Below are positions 9,392-19,006 of a DNA stretch of 64,000 bases, one piece after another. A program made the position numbers and the translations under genes. A model generated the notes under the pieces. The model saw nothing but the letters and a program-made list of their open reading frames with translations. It ran no database searches and was not told the DNA's origin. This DNA comes from Lachnospiraceae bacterium (GTDB taxonomy: Bacteria; Bacillota; Clostridia; Lachnospirales; Lachnospiraceae), in the NCBI GenBank assembly GCA_022845955.1, contig AP025576.1, positions 4,898,001 to 4,962,000 on the forward strand, given 5' to 3'. Positions within the stretch are counted from its first letter, which is position 1; every line of letters begins with the position of its first letter.

Positions 9392-9556
9392 TTTATATTC
9401 CTCCGCAAGATGTGAAGATCGGTTGGCAACGTTAGAGAAGCAATCCAAACAAATAGTGTACTTATTATACCATAGTTCCGTTCGGATTTAACCGGCCTAT
9501 TTTATGAATAACAGATGTTCTTTTATCCGGCTTACTGAAACAAGAAACCCTTTCCA

Positions 9557-9824
9557 TCAGCCTTCTGCATCCAGTTCCCGTATCTTCACTTCATATCCAT
9601 CCAAATGCTCGCCCGTGATACTGCGCCCCTCTACGAAAAATTCATTAAAAACATGTACTTTTTCCCGTTTCCTTCCCGTTCCCGTACCATAACATCTTTC
9701 ACAAGACGGAATCCGTCAGCTTCACGATCCCTGCTTTTTTCATAAGCCGGATATCCTCCTCCAGTATATCCGGCCGATCCAGCCATTGCTCCGCATTATA
9801 GTCTCCGCCATGCAATAATTTCAT
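9557..9824 (-). pseudogene. Remnant of GH42 beta-galactosidase with large internal deletion
   Basis: The first codons from the ATG at 9824 encode MKLLHGGDYNAEQWLDRPDI and continue to LMKKAGI, the classic GH42 beta-galactosidase N-terminus. After about 33 codons the frame is lost near 9730. In the next frame a segment DREADGFRLVKDVMVRE, then GKKYMFLMNFF, ends DGYEVKIREL with a stop at 9557-9559, which looks like the C-terminal beta-domain of the same family. A full GH42 enzyme has about 650-690 residues, so almost the whole catalytic barrel is missing. The ATG overlaps the SGNH gene's TGA (ATGA), showing that the intact gene was once part of this operon. Bacillus subtilis has a GH42 (YesZ) in its rhamnogalacturonan cluster. 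Confidence 0.8.
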
Positions 9825-10897
9825 CGTTCTGTTATCTCCGTTTCCTGTAATCCGCACTTGTGGAAAGTGCCATGCCTCCGGACCTGTTGTTCTGATTCCT
9901 GCCAAATGCCTGTCCCGTATGCCCGCATAACCTCCGACCATCTGCGGGCAATCTGTTCCATTCCCTTTACCGTAGGATGTGTCAGATCCGCAGATACATA
10001 GGCAGGATTACTCAGCAGGTATTCCCCCGGCGTATAAATCAGACCGCCTCCATGGGCATGTCTTCTGACAATGTCCCGGAAGATCGCTGTCCGTTCCTGC
10101 TTTTCCCCATTATGGGTGAAGATATCCGTGACAAATACCGTCCTGCCGTCCTTTGCCAAAACTCCCAGGAATTCTTTGATTCTCTTTTCATAGTCTTCAT
10201 CGCTCAGCGGTTTATTCAGCATATTAATTCCCATCTCAACGGTTGCCAATGTCCAGTCTTTTCTGGCGGCGATATATTCCGCCATGGGTTTTTCCATAAA
10301 AGCAGAGCCGGCATAGCCCTGGTTGATACAATCCATCCCAAAGCTTTCGGCAATCCGGGATGGATAGGTATGAGGCGGCAGCAGCGCCATACTCCCGTGG
10401 GTGATGGAAGAACCATAGGCCAGATAGCGCTTCTGCGGACTGTCGGAGACAAGGGGCGGTTCGGTATCCCCTTCCTTTCCCAGATAGAAACAGGTGCCAT
10501 AGGGCAGCAGCACACGTACCATGCGAGGATGGAAGGACAGCTTTTCCCGTTCCGAAATGGTTTCCAAGATCTCCAGGTTTTCCGGATATTTTATGGATAT
10601 CACCGTTTCTGTTGTTCCCAGCGTTTTGGAGGCATACTGCCAGCCTCCCTGGATGGCGCCGAAGTAAATGAGCACCATCTGGGCTTCTTCCTCCAGACTG
10701 ACCCGCAGATGCAGCTTTACCTCATCCCCGATCATGCGGAACCGCAGTTCCACCCCTGTTGTCAGAAACGACGTGCCCTCACGGATGCCGTAATCCAGCC
10801 GCTGTGCCACATCCCTGGGAAGGCGGGACATTTTACAGCCTTTTTCTTCTTTCACTATTGCTTCTACATTATAAAATTCCATCCGGTCATAAATCAT
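9821..10897 (-). CDS. SGNH/GDSL hydrolase, probable carbohydrate esterase
   Basis: A 358-residue cytoplasmic esterase. An N-terminal beta-sandwich-like region (about 1-150) precedes the SGNH domain. Block I is YGSSIT with nucleophile S164, block II is GYAGS (G197), block III is GINM (N225), and block V is SADLTHP with D304 and H307. All catalytic positions are present. I start it at the ATG at 10897, preceded by AGAGGT. The gene lies 19 nt after the GH43 gene, and its stop overlaps the GH42 remnant's start. From context it probably removes acetyl groups from imported pectic oligosaccharides, but the exact ester is an inference. Confidence 0.85.
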   Translation of the reverse strand: MIYDRMEFYNVEAIVKEEKGCKMSRLPRDVAQRLDYGIREGTSFLTTGVELRFRMIGDEVKLHLRVSLEEEAQMVLIYFGAIQGGWQYASKTLGTTETVISIKYPENLEILETISEREKLSFHPRMVRVLLPYGTCFYLGKEGDTEPPLVSDSPQKRYLAYGSSITHGSMALLPPHTYPSRIAESFGMDCINQGYAGSAFMEKPMAEYIAARKDWTLATVEMGINMLNKPLSDEDYEKRIKEFLGVLAKDGRTVFVTDIFTHNGEKQERTAIFRDIVRRHAHGGGLIYTPGEYLLSNPAYVSADLTHPTVKGMEQIARRWSEVMRAYGTGIWQESEQQVRRHGTFHKCGLQETEITER

Positions 10898-10916
10898 ATC
10901 TGTACCTCTTCCCGCT

Positions 10917-12467
10917 TCATTTCCCATCCTGCCCTGCCGGTTCCTGTTCCTCCTGCGCCGGACCGGAAAGACGGAATGCGGAAAATACCGCCGGGGTGCC
11001 TTCCGGTTCCGGGCTTTCCGCATACAGGCCGATCATGGTTCCCGTAAACCCTCTTCCCACGATCCCATTGGAAAGAAACCGTGCGGATGCGCAACATTTC
11101 CTGTTTTCTGTCCCGTCGGCCTGCACGGTAAGGAAGGTATATGCATCCTTTGTCCCCTCCATTACCAGACGTACCTGCGGCTCTGTGATTTCTTCCCGCC
11201 AGACTATGATGTCGATATCCTCGGCCCGTCTTTCCAGGAACAGCTCCATCCTACCGCCCGCTCTTTGCATCCCGAAGAAATAATAGAACTCATGGGTGAT
11301 GAGCGCCAGCAGGCCGGCTGCCTCTCCTTCTTTTTCCGGAAAAAAAGAAAGCCCGGCTTCCATCCGGAAGCCAAGATCCGGCTGTTTTGTGCAGACAAAG
11401 CCCTGGATATCCGTTTCCTGTGGTTTATGACCAAAAGGGATAACCGTCAGGCCGCCGTCTTTTCTTATGTAATGGGAGAACCGGGGATTGCGGACAAAAT
11501 ACCACCAGCACGGCCAGTCCGGAGCCGTAAAGTCATCCTCCTTCCCTCTCCAAGGAAGCTGTTTCGCAGTAAGAGGGCCTTCCTCCAGGATCCGTGCCCT
11601 GCCGTCCCGGATGACCGGCCAGCCATCCTGCCAGGCTACGGGGGTAAGGAAGGTTTCCCTCCCGAGTGGGGATAAATCTATTTTTCCGGAACGGTGCCCC
11701 AGATGTACCATCCACCAGTTTCCCAGGGGATCGTCAACCAGATCTGCGTGGCCGCAGCAGGAAGCCTGTTTGCTGGTATCGTTCCGGTTGGTAAGAATCG
11801 GGTTGTGGGGACAGGCTTCATAAGGCCCCCAGATATTCCGTGCCCTGCCGGCCACTTCATGATGGCCGAAGGAGGTTCCCCCTTCCGCACAGAGAATATA
11901 ATACCATTCACCAATATGGTAAATATGAGGCGCTTCCATCCAGCCCCCGCCTTCTCCGTGCCATATGGTACGAAATGCCTCCAGAATCTCTCCCGTAACC
12001 GGATCCACCACGCCGAGCTTAACGGATTCCCGGCTCTCCCCTCTGCTGTCATTGGTGCAGTAATAGGCTTTGCCGTCTTCAAAGAACAGGGAAGGGTCGA
12101 TGCCGCCGATGTCAACCCACACCGGATCCGACCAGGTACCATAGATATCCTTTGTGTGCACGATAAAATTACTGAAATGGTTTTTCTGCAGCTGTTCCAT
12201 AGCTGCCGTAACATAAAAGGTCCCTTCCCGGTAACGGATTGTGGGCGCCCACACTCCGCCCGATTCCGTTGCCCCGGTCAGATCCAGGGTATTTTCAAAG
12301 GAAATACAGTTTCCAATCTGTTCCCAGTTCGCTAAATCCCTGCTGTGGAACACAGGAATTGCCGGGAAATATGCAAAGCTTGAAGTTACCAGATAAAAGT
12401 CGTCCCCCACCCTGCAAATACTGGGATCCGGATGGAAACCCCGGATAACGGGATTCTGATAGTTCAT
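10917..12467 (-). CDS. GH43 glycoside hydrolase (beta-xylosidase/arabinofuranosidase type)
   Basis: A 516-residue enzyme with an N-terminal five-bladed GH43 propeller (about 1-300) and a C-terminal beta-sandwich (about 310-515) as in XynB-type members. The three catalytic residues are recognisable: base D14 in GFHPDPS, pKa modulator D125 in GGIDPS and acid E179 in WMEAPH. No signal peptide is present, so it acts on imported oligosaccharides. GGAGG precedes the start. It is cotranscribed with the permeases upstream and the esterase downstream. In a rhamnogalacturonan locus the likely job is trimming arabinose or xylose from side chains; subfamily and exact substrate are not resolved. Confidence 0.9.
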   Translation of the reverse strand: MNYQNPVIRGFHPDPSICRVGDDFYLVTSSFAYFPAIPVFHSRDLANWEQIGNCISFENTLDLTGATESGGVWAPTIRYREGTFYVTAAMEQLQKNHFSNFIVHTKDIYGTWSDPVWVDIGGIDPSLFFEDGKAYYCTNDSRGESRESVKLGVVDPVTGEILEAFRTIWHGEGGGWMEAPHIYHIGEWYYILCAEGGTSFGHHEVAGRARNIWGPYEACPHNPILTNRNDTSKQASCCGHADLVDDPLGNWWMVHLGHRSGKIDLSPLGRETFLTPVAWQDGWPVIRDGRARILEEGPLTAKQLPWRGKEDDFTAPDWPCWWYFVRNPRFSHYIRKDGGLTVIPFGHKPQETDIQGFVCTKQPDLGFRMEAGLSFFPEKEGEAAGLLALITHEFYYFFGMQRAGGRMELFLERRAEDIDIIVWREEITEPQVRLVMEGTKDAYTFLTVQADGTENRKCCASARFLSNGIVGRGFTGTMIGLYAESPEPEGTPAVFSAFRLSGPAQEEQEPAGQDGK

Positions 12468-12494
12468 ACGAAGTCCTCCTGTCTGTTGTGTAAA

Positions 12495-13403
12495 TCAGCC
12501 TTTCACGGCCCCCATCATGATACCCTTGGTAAAATATTTCTGGACAAACGGATATACAAGGATAATGGGGAGGATTACAAAAGCTGTTAATGTCAGGCGG
12601 ATACTTGTGGGTGTCGCGGCTGAGGCCGACGGCTGGGTATCATTGGTAATCTGCGCCGCCTGGGCCTGCACCTGGTTGAGCAGTTCATACAATAAAAACT
12701 GCATGGTGTACAGCTTGGGATTGGTTACATATAATTTCGTTGTAAAGAAGTCATTCCAATGCCCTACCGCGGCAAACAGGGCCACGGTCGCCAGTATCGG
12801 CTTCTGCAGCGGAAGGACGATCCGGAAAAACCGGGTGAGATAACCGGCACCGTCCAGATAAGCGGATTCTTCCAGATCCGGGGGCATGGATTCCATAGAG
12901 GTTTTGATAAGAACCATATTATATACGGAAATCATGCCGGGAATGATATAAATCCAGAAGGTATTCACCAGATGGAGCATACGGTTATTTAAGTAGATAG
13001 GAATCATTCCTGCGGAAAAATACATGGTTGCCACACAGAAACGGTACCAGAACTTTTTCCCCCACATTTCCTGTCTGGTAAAGAAGTAGGCGGTGTATGC
13101 GGTTACCAATACACTCATAGCCGTTCCGAAAAAGGTTCTTGCCAGGGTCACCAGAACAGAATTCCCAAGGTTTTCCACCTCCAGGATTTTCTTATAGTTA
13201 TCAAAGTGAATTCCCACCGGATAAAAGGTAATCGCTCCCACCTCCACCATCTGGTTATTGCTGATGGTACATATCAGCAGATAGTAAAAGGGATAGGCAC
13301 AAATAAAAGATAATAGTACAAATAGTATTCCAAATATGATGTTGTATCCGATATCTTCCCGGGACATGTTTTTTTTCGGTTGCTGCAATCCTATTGTTTT
13401 CAC
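12495..13403 (-). CDS. Carbohydrate ABC transporter permease, LplC/YtcP-like
   Basis: A 302-residue inner-membrane permease with about six transmembrane helices and the EAA loop EESAYLDGAGYLTRFFRIVLP that contacts the ATPase. The end KYFTKGIMMGAVKG is typical of the COG0395/LplC subgroup. I place the start at a GTG (13403), because AAAGGAGAG precedes it and the homology begins there; the longer frame to 13520 is unsupported. It pairs with the permease 46 nt upstream and with the lipoprotein encoded at 17180. No ATP-binding subunit is encoded in the locus, as in Bacillus systems that borrow MsmX. Confidence 0.9.
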   Translation of the reverse strand: MKTIGLQQPKKNMSREDIGYNIIFGILFVLLSFICAYPFYYLLICTISNNQMVEVGAITFYPVGIHFDNYKKILEVENLGNSVLVTLARTFFGTAMSVLVTAYTAYFFTRQEMWGKKFWYRFCVATMYFSAGMIPIYLNNRMLHLVNTFWIYIIPGMISVYNMVLIKTSMESMPPDLEESAYLDGAGYLTRFFRIVLPLQKPILATVALFAAVGHWNDFFTTKLYVTNPKLYTMQFLLYELLNQVQAQAAQITNDTQPSASAATPTSIRLTLTAFVILPIILVYPFVQKYFTKGIMMGAVKG

Positions 13404-13449
13404 TTTCTTCTCTCCTTTCGCATATTTTTTCCACCTTTCGCCCCGTCTG

Positions 13450-14394
13450 TCAGAATACGCTTGTTCCGCGCACCTTCTTCGAAGTGTAATTCGCTGCGGA
13501 GAACAGCACCAGCGCAACAATGGATTTCATGACACCGACAGCGACACTGTAGGAAATCTGTCCGTTTCCGATTCCCAGATTATAAACATAGAGATCCAGC
13601 ACCTCGATAAAATCTTTATTCAGGGAATTGCCGAAGGCCAGGAACTGATCCACGCCGTTGTTTAGGAAATTCCCTATGCTCATAATCAGCAGAACGAAGA
13701 AGGTGGGGATCAACTGGGGAATGGTGATATATCTTATTTTCTGCCACCGGCCCGCACCGTCCACCTGGGCCGCTTCATACATTTCCTGGTCGATGCCGGA
13801 AATGGAGGCAAAGTAGATGATGGCACTCCAGCCCAGACTCTTCCACTGCTGCAGAAGCACCTGCGTCAGCCAGACATGTTTATCGGAATTCAGGATATTG
13901 ACAGGTTTTGTAACCAGGCCGATTTCAGTGAGCACATTGTTCAGCACGCCGTTATATCCGAAAATCCCCATAGCCAGGGAAAGCATGATAACCCATCCGA
14001 TAAAATTGGGCAGTGTGGTTACGGTCTGTACCACCTTTTTGAATTTGTTGGACTTCATCTCACTTAAAAAGATAGCGAACAGCATGGGCAGCGGGGAAAA
14101 CACATACCCCAGCAGATGGATTGCGAAGGTATTGCGCAGTACGCGGAACAGATTCGCCCTCATTACCTTATTTCCGAACAGCTCCTGGAAATTCTGCCAC
14201 CCCACGAAATTACAGTCAAACAGGGATTTCCCCGGCTTATACTGGAAAAACGCGAAAGACCATCCCCAAAGCGGGAGATAACTAAACAGGAGTATAAGAA
14301 TGATCCCAGGCAATGCCAGAAGAAAAACCTTATAGCCCAGCCATTTTTTAGATGCCGGTATATAATTTGTCATTTTTTGATTTGGACTTTTCAA
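13450..14394 (-). CDS. Carbohydrate ABC transporter permease, LplB/YteP-like
   Basis: A 314-residue permease with about six transmembrane helices, of the COG4209/LplB type. The EAA loop is EMYEAAQVDGAGRWQKIRYI. The extended N-terminus before the first helix and the ending TSKKVRGTSVF fit this group. The start is probably a TTG at 14394, preceded by GGAAGGGG at 8 nt; the ATG at 14373 has no ribosome binding site. It is the partner of the 12495-13403 permease. The 180-nt gap from the GH2 gene holds two perfect hairpins. Confidence 0.9.
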   Translation of the reverse strand: MKSPNQKMTNYIPASKKWLGYKVFLLALPGIILILLFSYLPLWGWSFAFFQYKPGKSLFDCNFVGWQNFQELFGNKVMRANLFRVLRNTFAIHLLGYVFSPLPMLFAIFLSEMKSNKFKKVVQTVTTLPNFIGWVIMLSLAMGIFGYNGVLNNVLTEIGLVTKPVNILNSDKHVWLTQVLLQQWKSLGWSAIIYFASISGIDQEMYEAAQVDGAGRWQKIRYITIPQLIPTFFVLLIMSIGNFLNNGVDQFLAFGNSLNKDFIEVLDLYVYNLGIGNGQISYSVAVGVMKSIVALVLFSAANYTSKKVRGTSVF

Positions 14395-14433
14395 TATAGC
14401 AGCCCCTTCCTTTCCTTTATGTAATCTGTATGA

Positions 14434-14495
14434 AACCGTTCCAAAAGCCGGAACGGTTACCTCCGGCCGGAAGCTGCCGACTTATACAGCTTCCG
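14434..14495 (-). promoter_or_regulatory. Two tandem hairpins in the GH2-permease gap
   Basis: Two perfect 9-bp stems lie in the leader of the lplB-like gene: AACCGTTCC/GGAACGGTT at 14434-14442 and 14450-14458, and CGGAAGCTG/CAGCTTCCG at 14468-14476 and 14487-14495. No strong T-run follows either on the minus strand. They may protect or process the operon mRNA, or partly terminate it. The first closely matches a hairpin in front of rpiA (43927-43951). Confidence 0.6.
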
Positions 14496-14576
14496 ATATA
14501 TTTATCTTACACGGCCGCCGTTCCCGCGTATATGAAAGAAATTACTGATAGTTTTGATAATTCCTGTTTTTCTGCC

Positions 14577-17000
14577 TTACTTTTCACACCGTATCCGACA
14601 TTGGGCGGTTCCGGCCCCTTCGGCTTTTGCCGTAACACAGATCTCGCCCGCCTCTCCCGCTGTGCGGACCAGAAGCTGGCAGAGGCCATGGAATGCGCGC
14701 CGAACCGGCAGCTTATCCGGTTCGTGGCTTTCGGGATCCCCGTTTCCGGCTCCCAGGAAGCGGCCCGCCCCCTCCACCGTAAAGGTAATCTGCGGATCCG
14801 CCGTGACAGCCAGCTGTCCGTCCTTATCCAGCAGGCGTACCTGGAAAATGGCAGTATCCTGCCCATCCGCACGGATTTCTTCTTCATAAGGCACCAGTTC
14901 CATCCGCACGGCAGATCCTGCGGTGCGCACCTCTTTTCGTTCGGTTTCCCTGCCGCCCCTAAAGCCCACCGCGCAGAGTACGCCGGGTTCATAGATTACA
15001 TTGTCCCATTTCAGGAACCAGTCCTTTTCCATGGTCCGCTTGCCGTAGCTTTTACCATTTACCAGCAGCTCCACCTCCTCCAGGTTGCTGTAGCAGTATA
15101 CCGTAACCGGACGGCCTTCCTGCCCTGCAAGGTTCCAGTGAGGGAAAATATGCAGCACCGTTTCTTTCGTCCACCAGCTCTGGTAATAGTAGGCGATATC
15201 TTTTTTAAAGCCGCAGTAATCCATCACGCCGAACTGGGTGGAAATGGCGGGATACGGCATAGGGGTAGGCTCTCCGCGGTAATCAAAGGCCGTCCAGATA
15301 AAATAACCGGAAAGGTAGGGACGTTCATTGTACATCTTCCACATCGTTTCGGCCTTATAAGCGGAATCCTCGTTCCACTTGCGGATGTTCTTGTTTTTAT
15401 TTTCCGGATCCATCACATAGAAATGCCCTTTATCCGGATTCGTTTCATAGCAGGAACGGGTCCAGCTGTTGGAGAACGCTTCCGTATTCATCATGGGCAG
15501 TCCGTTCACCGCCTCATGGAACCGATCCCATTTGTCAGGATTATAATTGAAGCCGGCAATATCCAGTTCCTTTGCAGCGGGGATCAGTTCCTCCACATCT
15601 ATGTCGGAGGAATTCTTTGCCGCATTGGGATTCCAGTATATAAGCGCCATCGTCACCGGTCTGGAAGTGTCCAGCTTCTTCACCTCCATGCGCATGGCAT
15701 GCATCACCCGCACCGCTTCTGGCGTGAACTGGAGATTGACCTCTTCATTGCCGATGCACCAGCAGTACACACACGGATGATTCCTGTCCCGTTTCACCAG
15801 ATATCTCAGTTGTTCCAGGCTTTCCGCGGATACACTGGTTTTTCTCGTTTCATCCATGACAAGTATTCCCATACGGTCGCACAGGTCAAGGAGCACCGGC
15901 GACGGCGGGTTATGGGAGCAGCGTAAGGCATTGGCCCCCAGCTCCTTCATTTTATGCAGACGATATTCCATCAGCTTATCCGGGACAGCGATTCCCACTC
16001 CCGCGTGATCCATATGCTGGCAAAAGCCCTTTACCTTTACGGGAGAACCGTTCAAAAGCAGCCCTTTCTCCTTATCCGCGGTCAGGCTCCGGATCCCGAA
16101 GGCCCTTTCCGTTATATCCGCCAGCTTCCCGTCCCGCAGGATTTCCGTACGGAGGGTATACAGACAGGGATTTTCCAGGTCCCATAATACGGCATCCGAT
16201 AGCTCCAGCCTCTGTATTACTTTCGCCGTATCCCAGAAGTCTACGCTTATCCAATCCGTTTGCGAGCCGATTTCCCTGCCGTCCGGATCCAATATGGCAG
16301 AGCATACGCAGACCGCCGTTTCACTGTCCAGGCGGTTCTCCACTTTTGTTTCAACCGTTACAACGGCCCGCCCTGTATCCGGCTCCGGTTCCGCCAGGAT
16401 GGAAACCCCACTTTCGGGTACATAAACCGGGTCGGTGACAGTCAGCCATACATGCCGGTAAATGCCTCCTCCTTCATACCACCATCCCTCCCTGCCGGAA
16501 GCGTCAACCCTGACCGCCAGCAGGTTCCTGACGCCGGGATTTATGTATTCCGACACATCTATGGTATATCCGGTATATCCGCTTTCATGGGTGAGCACAA
16601 AATGCTCATTCACATAGACGGAACTGTTGCGGAACACACCGTCAAAGGTCAGGAAAATCCGTTTTCCCACCCAATCTTCCGGGATATCCAGCTGTTTCCG
16701 GTACCAGCCGGTGCCGCCCTCCAGGGAACCGCCCGCAAAATGCCGGCTGTCTATGGTTTCCATATCCGGCACCCGGTCGGATCCCACAAAGGCCTCCGTT
16801 TTTCTTGTATAATCCCCTTCCATCACAAAATCATGGGGAACATCCACGTCTTTCCAGCCGGTATCGTCAAAATCCATTGCCGTGGCCCCAAAATAGAAGG
16901 ACTTTCCTTTCGCACCGCCCCAGCCCTCCGTATTGGAATGCGGCGCCAGATCTCCTCTGAAAAACTTCCAGCCCGCATCGATCTTTCTTCTTTCTCCCAT
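14577..17000 (-). CDS. GH2 glycoside hydrolase, beta-galactosidase-like
   Basis: An 807-residue cytoplasmic GH2 enzyme. It has an N-terminal jelly-roll sugar-binding domain (about 1-190, GTGWYRKQLDIP; FDGVFRNSSVYVNEHFV), an immunoglobulin-like domain (about 195-310) and a TIM barrel from FGIRSL onward. The barrel carries acid/base E419 in IGNEEV and nucleophile E507 in MMNTEAFSN. C-terminal beta-domains follow (DUF4982-like region from about 600, then a big-like domain at about 690-800). No signal peptide. It lies between the binding protein gene and the permeases. Beta-galactosidase activity on galactan side chains fits the context, but GH2 also includes glucuronidases and mannosidases. Confidence 0.9.
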   Translation of the reverse strand: MGERRKIDAGWKFFRGDLAPHSNTEGWGGAKGKSFYFGATAMDFDDTGWKDVDVPHDFVMEGDYTRKTEAFVGSDRVPDMETIDSRHFAGGSLEGGTGWYRKQLDIPEDWVGKRIFLTFDGVFRNSSVYVNEHFVLTHESGYTGYTIDVSEYINPGVRNLLAVRVDASGREGWWYEGGGIYRHVWLTVTDPVYVPESGVSILAEPEPDTGRAVVTVETKVENRLDSETAVCVCSAILDPDGREIGSQTDWISVDFWDTAKVIQRLELSDAVLWDLENPCLYTLRTEILRDGKLADITERAFGIRSLTADKEKGLLLNGSPVKVKGFCQHMDHAGVGIAVPDKLMEYRLHKMKELGANALRCSHNPPSPVLLDLCDRMGILVMDETRKTSVSAESLEQLRYLVKRDRNHPCVYCWCIGNEEVNLQFTPEAVRVMHAMRMEVKKLDTSRPVTMALIYWNPNAAKNSSDIDVEELIPAAKELDIAGFNYNPDKWDRFHEAVNGLPMMNTEAFSNSWTRSCYETNPDKGHFYVMDPENKNKNIRKWNEDSAYKAETMWKMYNERPYLSGYFIWTAFDYRGEPTPMPYPAISTQFGVMDYCGFKKDIAYYYQSWWTKETVLHIFPHWNLAGQEGRPVTVYCYSNLEEVELLVNGKSYGKRTMEKDWFLKWDNVIYEPGVLCAVGFRGGRETERKEVRTAGSAVRMELVPYEEEIRADGQDTAIFQVRLLDKDGQLAVTADPQITFTVEGAGRFLGAGNGDPESHEPDKLPVRRAFHGLCQLLVRTAGEAGEICVTAKAEGAGTAQCRIRCEK

Positions 17001-17050
17001 TGCATCCTCCTGCTTTTACTGTTTCCTTTCCTGTTTCTTTTTCCGCAGAA

Positions 17051-17098
17051 AAGCCGCGCCCCGTGAAAAACCTTTCAATTTTTCAACGGACACGGCTT
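17051..17098 (-). terminator. Terminator or attenuator between binding protein and GH2
   Basis: On the minus strand a long hairpin with AAGCCGTG pairing to the CGCGGCTT side, and an inner TTGAAAAA/TTTTTCA stem, is followed by TTTTC. It lies 80 nt after the stop of the binding protein gene and 50 nt before GH2. It is well placed to let the binding protein be made in excess over the downstream permeases and enzymes. Confidence 0.6.
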
Positions 17099-17179
17099 CC
17101 CATTTCCAGTGTTTCTTAAAAATTTCCTTATTCCACAAACATACGCGTTTATTTATGATACCGGCAGTCTGAAACAGTC

Positions 17180-19006
17180 TTACTCGGAAGCGTTAAGAAC
17201 CGCATCTCTTTCCTGCTTCGCTTTTTCGATATCATCCAGACGCCACTGTATCAAGTCATCGGATCCCAGATCCTTACAGTCTGCCACCATCTGCTGCCAG
17301 ATACTGCTAAAGCTATCTTCATTTTCCGCATAGATCATCTTCCAGCTGGCATCCACCACTTTGTCATTGATGGTGCTCATCGTCAGCTTCATGGAATCAT
17401 CGGGTGTGCTTAAAAAGCTGTTGATAAAATCCAGGTCACTGCTGTATACCGCGCACTTGTTGGTATCCACTAAATCCTGCCAGCTGTCATAGCCTGTGGT
17501 TTCTTTCCAAATCCGGTAAGCATCGCTGTCACTGGTGATCGCCCTCTCTTCCGGCCATGAGGTATGGACATTGCTCAGATCCTCCCCATCAGGCCCTTTG
17601 TAGGTCATAACGGCTGACTGTGCAAGAATCCACGCCGTATTCCACAGATACGCCTGTTCTCCGTTATCATAGAAATAATGATCACCGTTACTGGACTGGT
17701 AATATTCCTTTGCCTTGTCGGTAAGCGTCAATACGTTATCCTTGATTTCATACATATCCCCTTCCGGGCCTGCATTTCCCAACAACTGGGCATCCGGATC
17801 CGCCATCATATCGAGAAAAGCCAGACATGCATCCAGGTTTTTCGTGTTGGCATTCACGACAATATACTGATCGGCATTCCCGAAAATGGCATCCCCGTAA
17901 AGGGTATTGGGATTGATATAATATTTTGTACCGGGAATCCAGTATTCAAAATATTCATTACGCCATCCGGGCTGGGTGCCGGCGCCGAACATTTTTGTTT
18001 TCTTTCCTGCCGTGCTGCGATCCGTATTGATGCTGTCAGGATCCAGAATTCCTTCCTGCATACAGTCAAAATAGAACTTCAATCCCTGGTAATACATACT
18101 GTTGTCATCCAGAATGGACGCGTATTTTCCGCCGATCATATCGGTTTCAAGCAGGTAGGGAAGCTGATTTTCCGTATAACCGTGCCATCTCATCCAGGTG
18201 ATGATATTCCCCCAGTATTCGGTATCGGATCCGGAATTCAGGATGGTTCCGTATATTTTATTGCCGCTGTCATCCGTAGGATGCGCTTCCATCATCTGCT
18301 TGGCGACTGCAATCAAATCGTCATAATTATTGATTTCAGGTGTTCCTATCTCCTCGTAGATGCTCCAGTTTAATTTCACAACATTCCGATCCGCATTATC
18401 CGTGATGTCCGTACCGCCCACATTGGTAGGAACACCGTACAGGCTGCCCGTACCGTTGCTTCTGTAATTGCGGATAAACTCCAGTGCAGGCTCCAGTCCG
18501 TTGTTCTCAATGGCAGACTGCACATGAGGCAGATCGTACAGATAATCATCCAGCTTAAGCACCATGTCCGCATCAATCATAATTCCCAGGTTTTCCGCAT
18601 TCACGTACATGATATCCGGCAGATCCCCGCTGGCCAGGATGGCGTTTGTCTTTTCATCCGAATAGGCCCAAACGTCAATGGCAAGTCCCTTTGTCTTAAA
18701 GAAGTCTCCCAGGTATCCGGATACCGTGCCGCTTGTCAAGCTGGCATTAAAAGGATACATGGAAATGGTAACCGGCTCGCCGCTGTGTTCGCTTTCAAAT
18801 GCGGCAAGGTCAAACCCGGATCCGCCGCTTTGTGCGGCTTGTGTTCCTGCCGCCTGTGTCTCCTCCCCGGCTGTATCACCGGATGTCTGACCGGTTCCGG
18901 TTTCGGCGGAAGAGGCTTTACTGCTTCCGCACCCCGCAAGTGTTCCCACCACCAGGGTTCCGGCCATCGCAAGTGCCGCTATACGTTTCCAATACTTATT
19001 TTTCAT
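17180..19006 (-). CDS. Extracellular sugar-binding lipoprotein of ABC importer (LplA/YtcQ-like)
   Basis: A 608-residue solute-binding lipoprotein. The signal peptide ends in a lipobox GTLAGC with lipidated C26, then a low-complexity Ser/Thr/Gly/Ala linker (about 27-65) leads to the binding domain (family 1-type, large LplA/YtcQ subgroup). I start at the ATG at 19006, preceded by GGAGGGG; the longer frame lacks one. It is the first gene of the importer operon, followed by a hairpin attenuator, GH2 and two permeases. Context suggests oligosaccharides from rhamnogalacturonan I; the ligand is inferred. Confidence 0.9.
   Translation of the reverse strand: MKNKYWKRIAALAMAGTLVVGTLAGCGSSKASSAETGTGQTSGDTAGEETQAAGTQAAQSGGSGFDLAAFESEHSGEPVTISMYPFNASLTSGTVSGYLGDFFKTKGLAIDVWAYSDEKTNAILASGDLPDIMYVNAENLGIMIDADMVLKLDDYLYDLPHVQSAIENNGLEPALEFIRNYRSNGTGSLYGVPTNVGGTDITDNADRNVVKLNWSIYEEIGTPEINNYDDLIAVAKQMMEAHPTDDSGNKIYGTILNSGSDTEYWGNIITWMRWHGYTENQLPYLLETDMIGGKYASILDDNSMYYQGLKFYFDCMQEGILDPDSINTDRSTAGKKTKMFGAGTQPGWRNEYFEYWIPGTKYYINPNTLYGDAIFGNADQYIVVNANTKNLDACLAFLDMMADPDAQLLGNAGPEGDMYEIKDNVLTLTDKAKEYYQSSNGDHYFYDNGEQAYLWNTAWILAQSAVMTYKGPDGEDLSNVHTSWPEERAITSDSDAYRIWKETTGYDSWQDLVDTNKCAVYSSDLDFINSFLSTPDDSMKLTMSTINDKVVDASWKMIYAENEDSFSSIWQQMVADCKDLGSDDLIQWRLDDIEKAKQERDAVLNASE

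Noticed and set aside
9699..9941. 80-residue open frame covering the GH42 N-terminus
   Set aside because: It starts inside the SGNH gene; only the part from the internal ATG at 9824 is GH42-like, so it is treated as part of the pseudogene.
14430..15926. 498-residue open frame antisense to GH2
   Set aside because: Antisense shadow of a full-length GH2 gene, without a ribosome binding site or domain.
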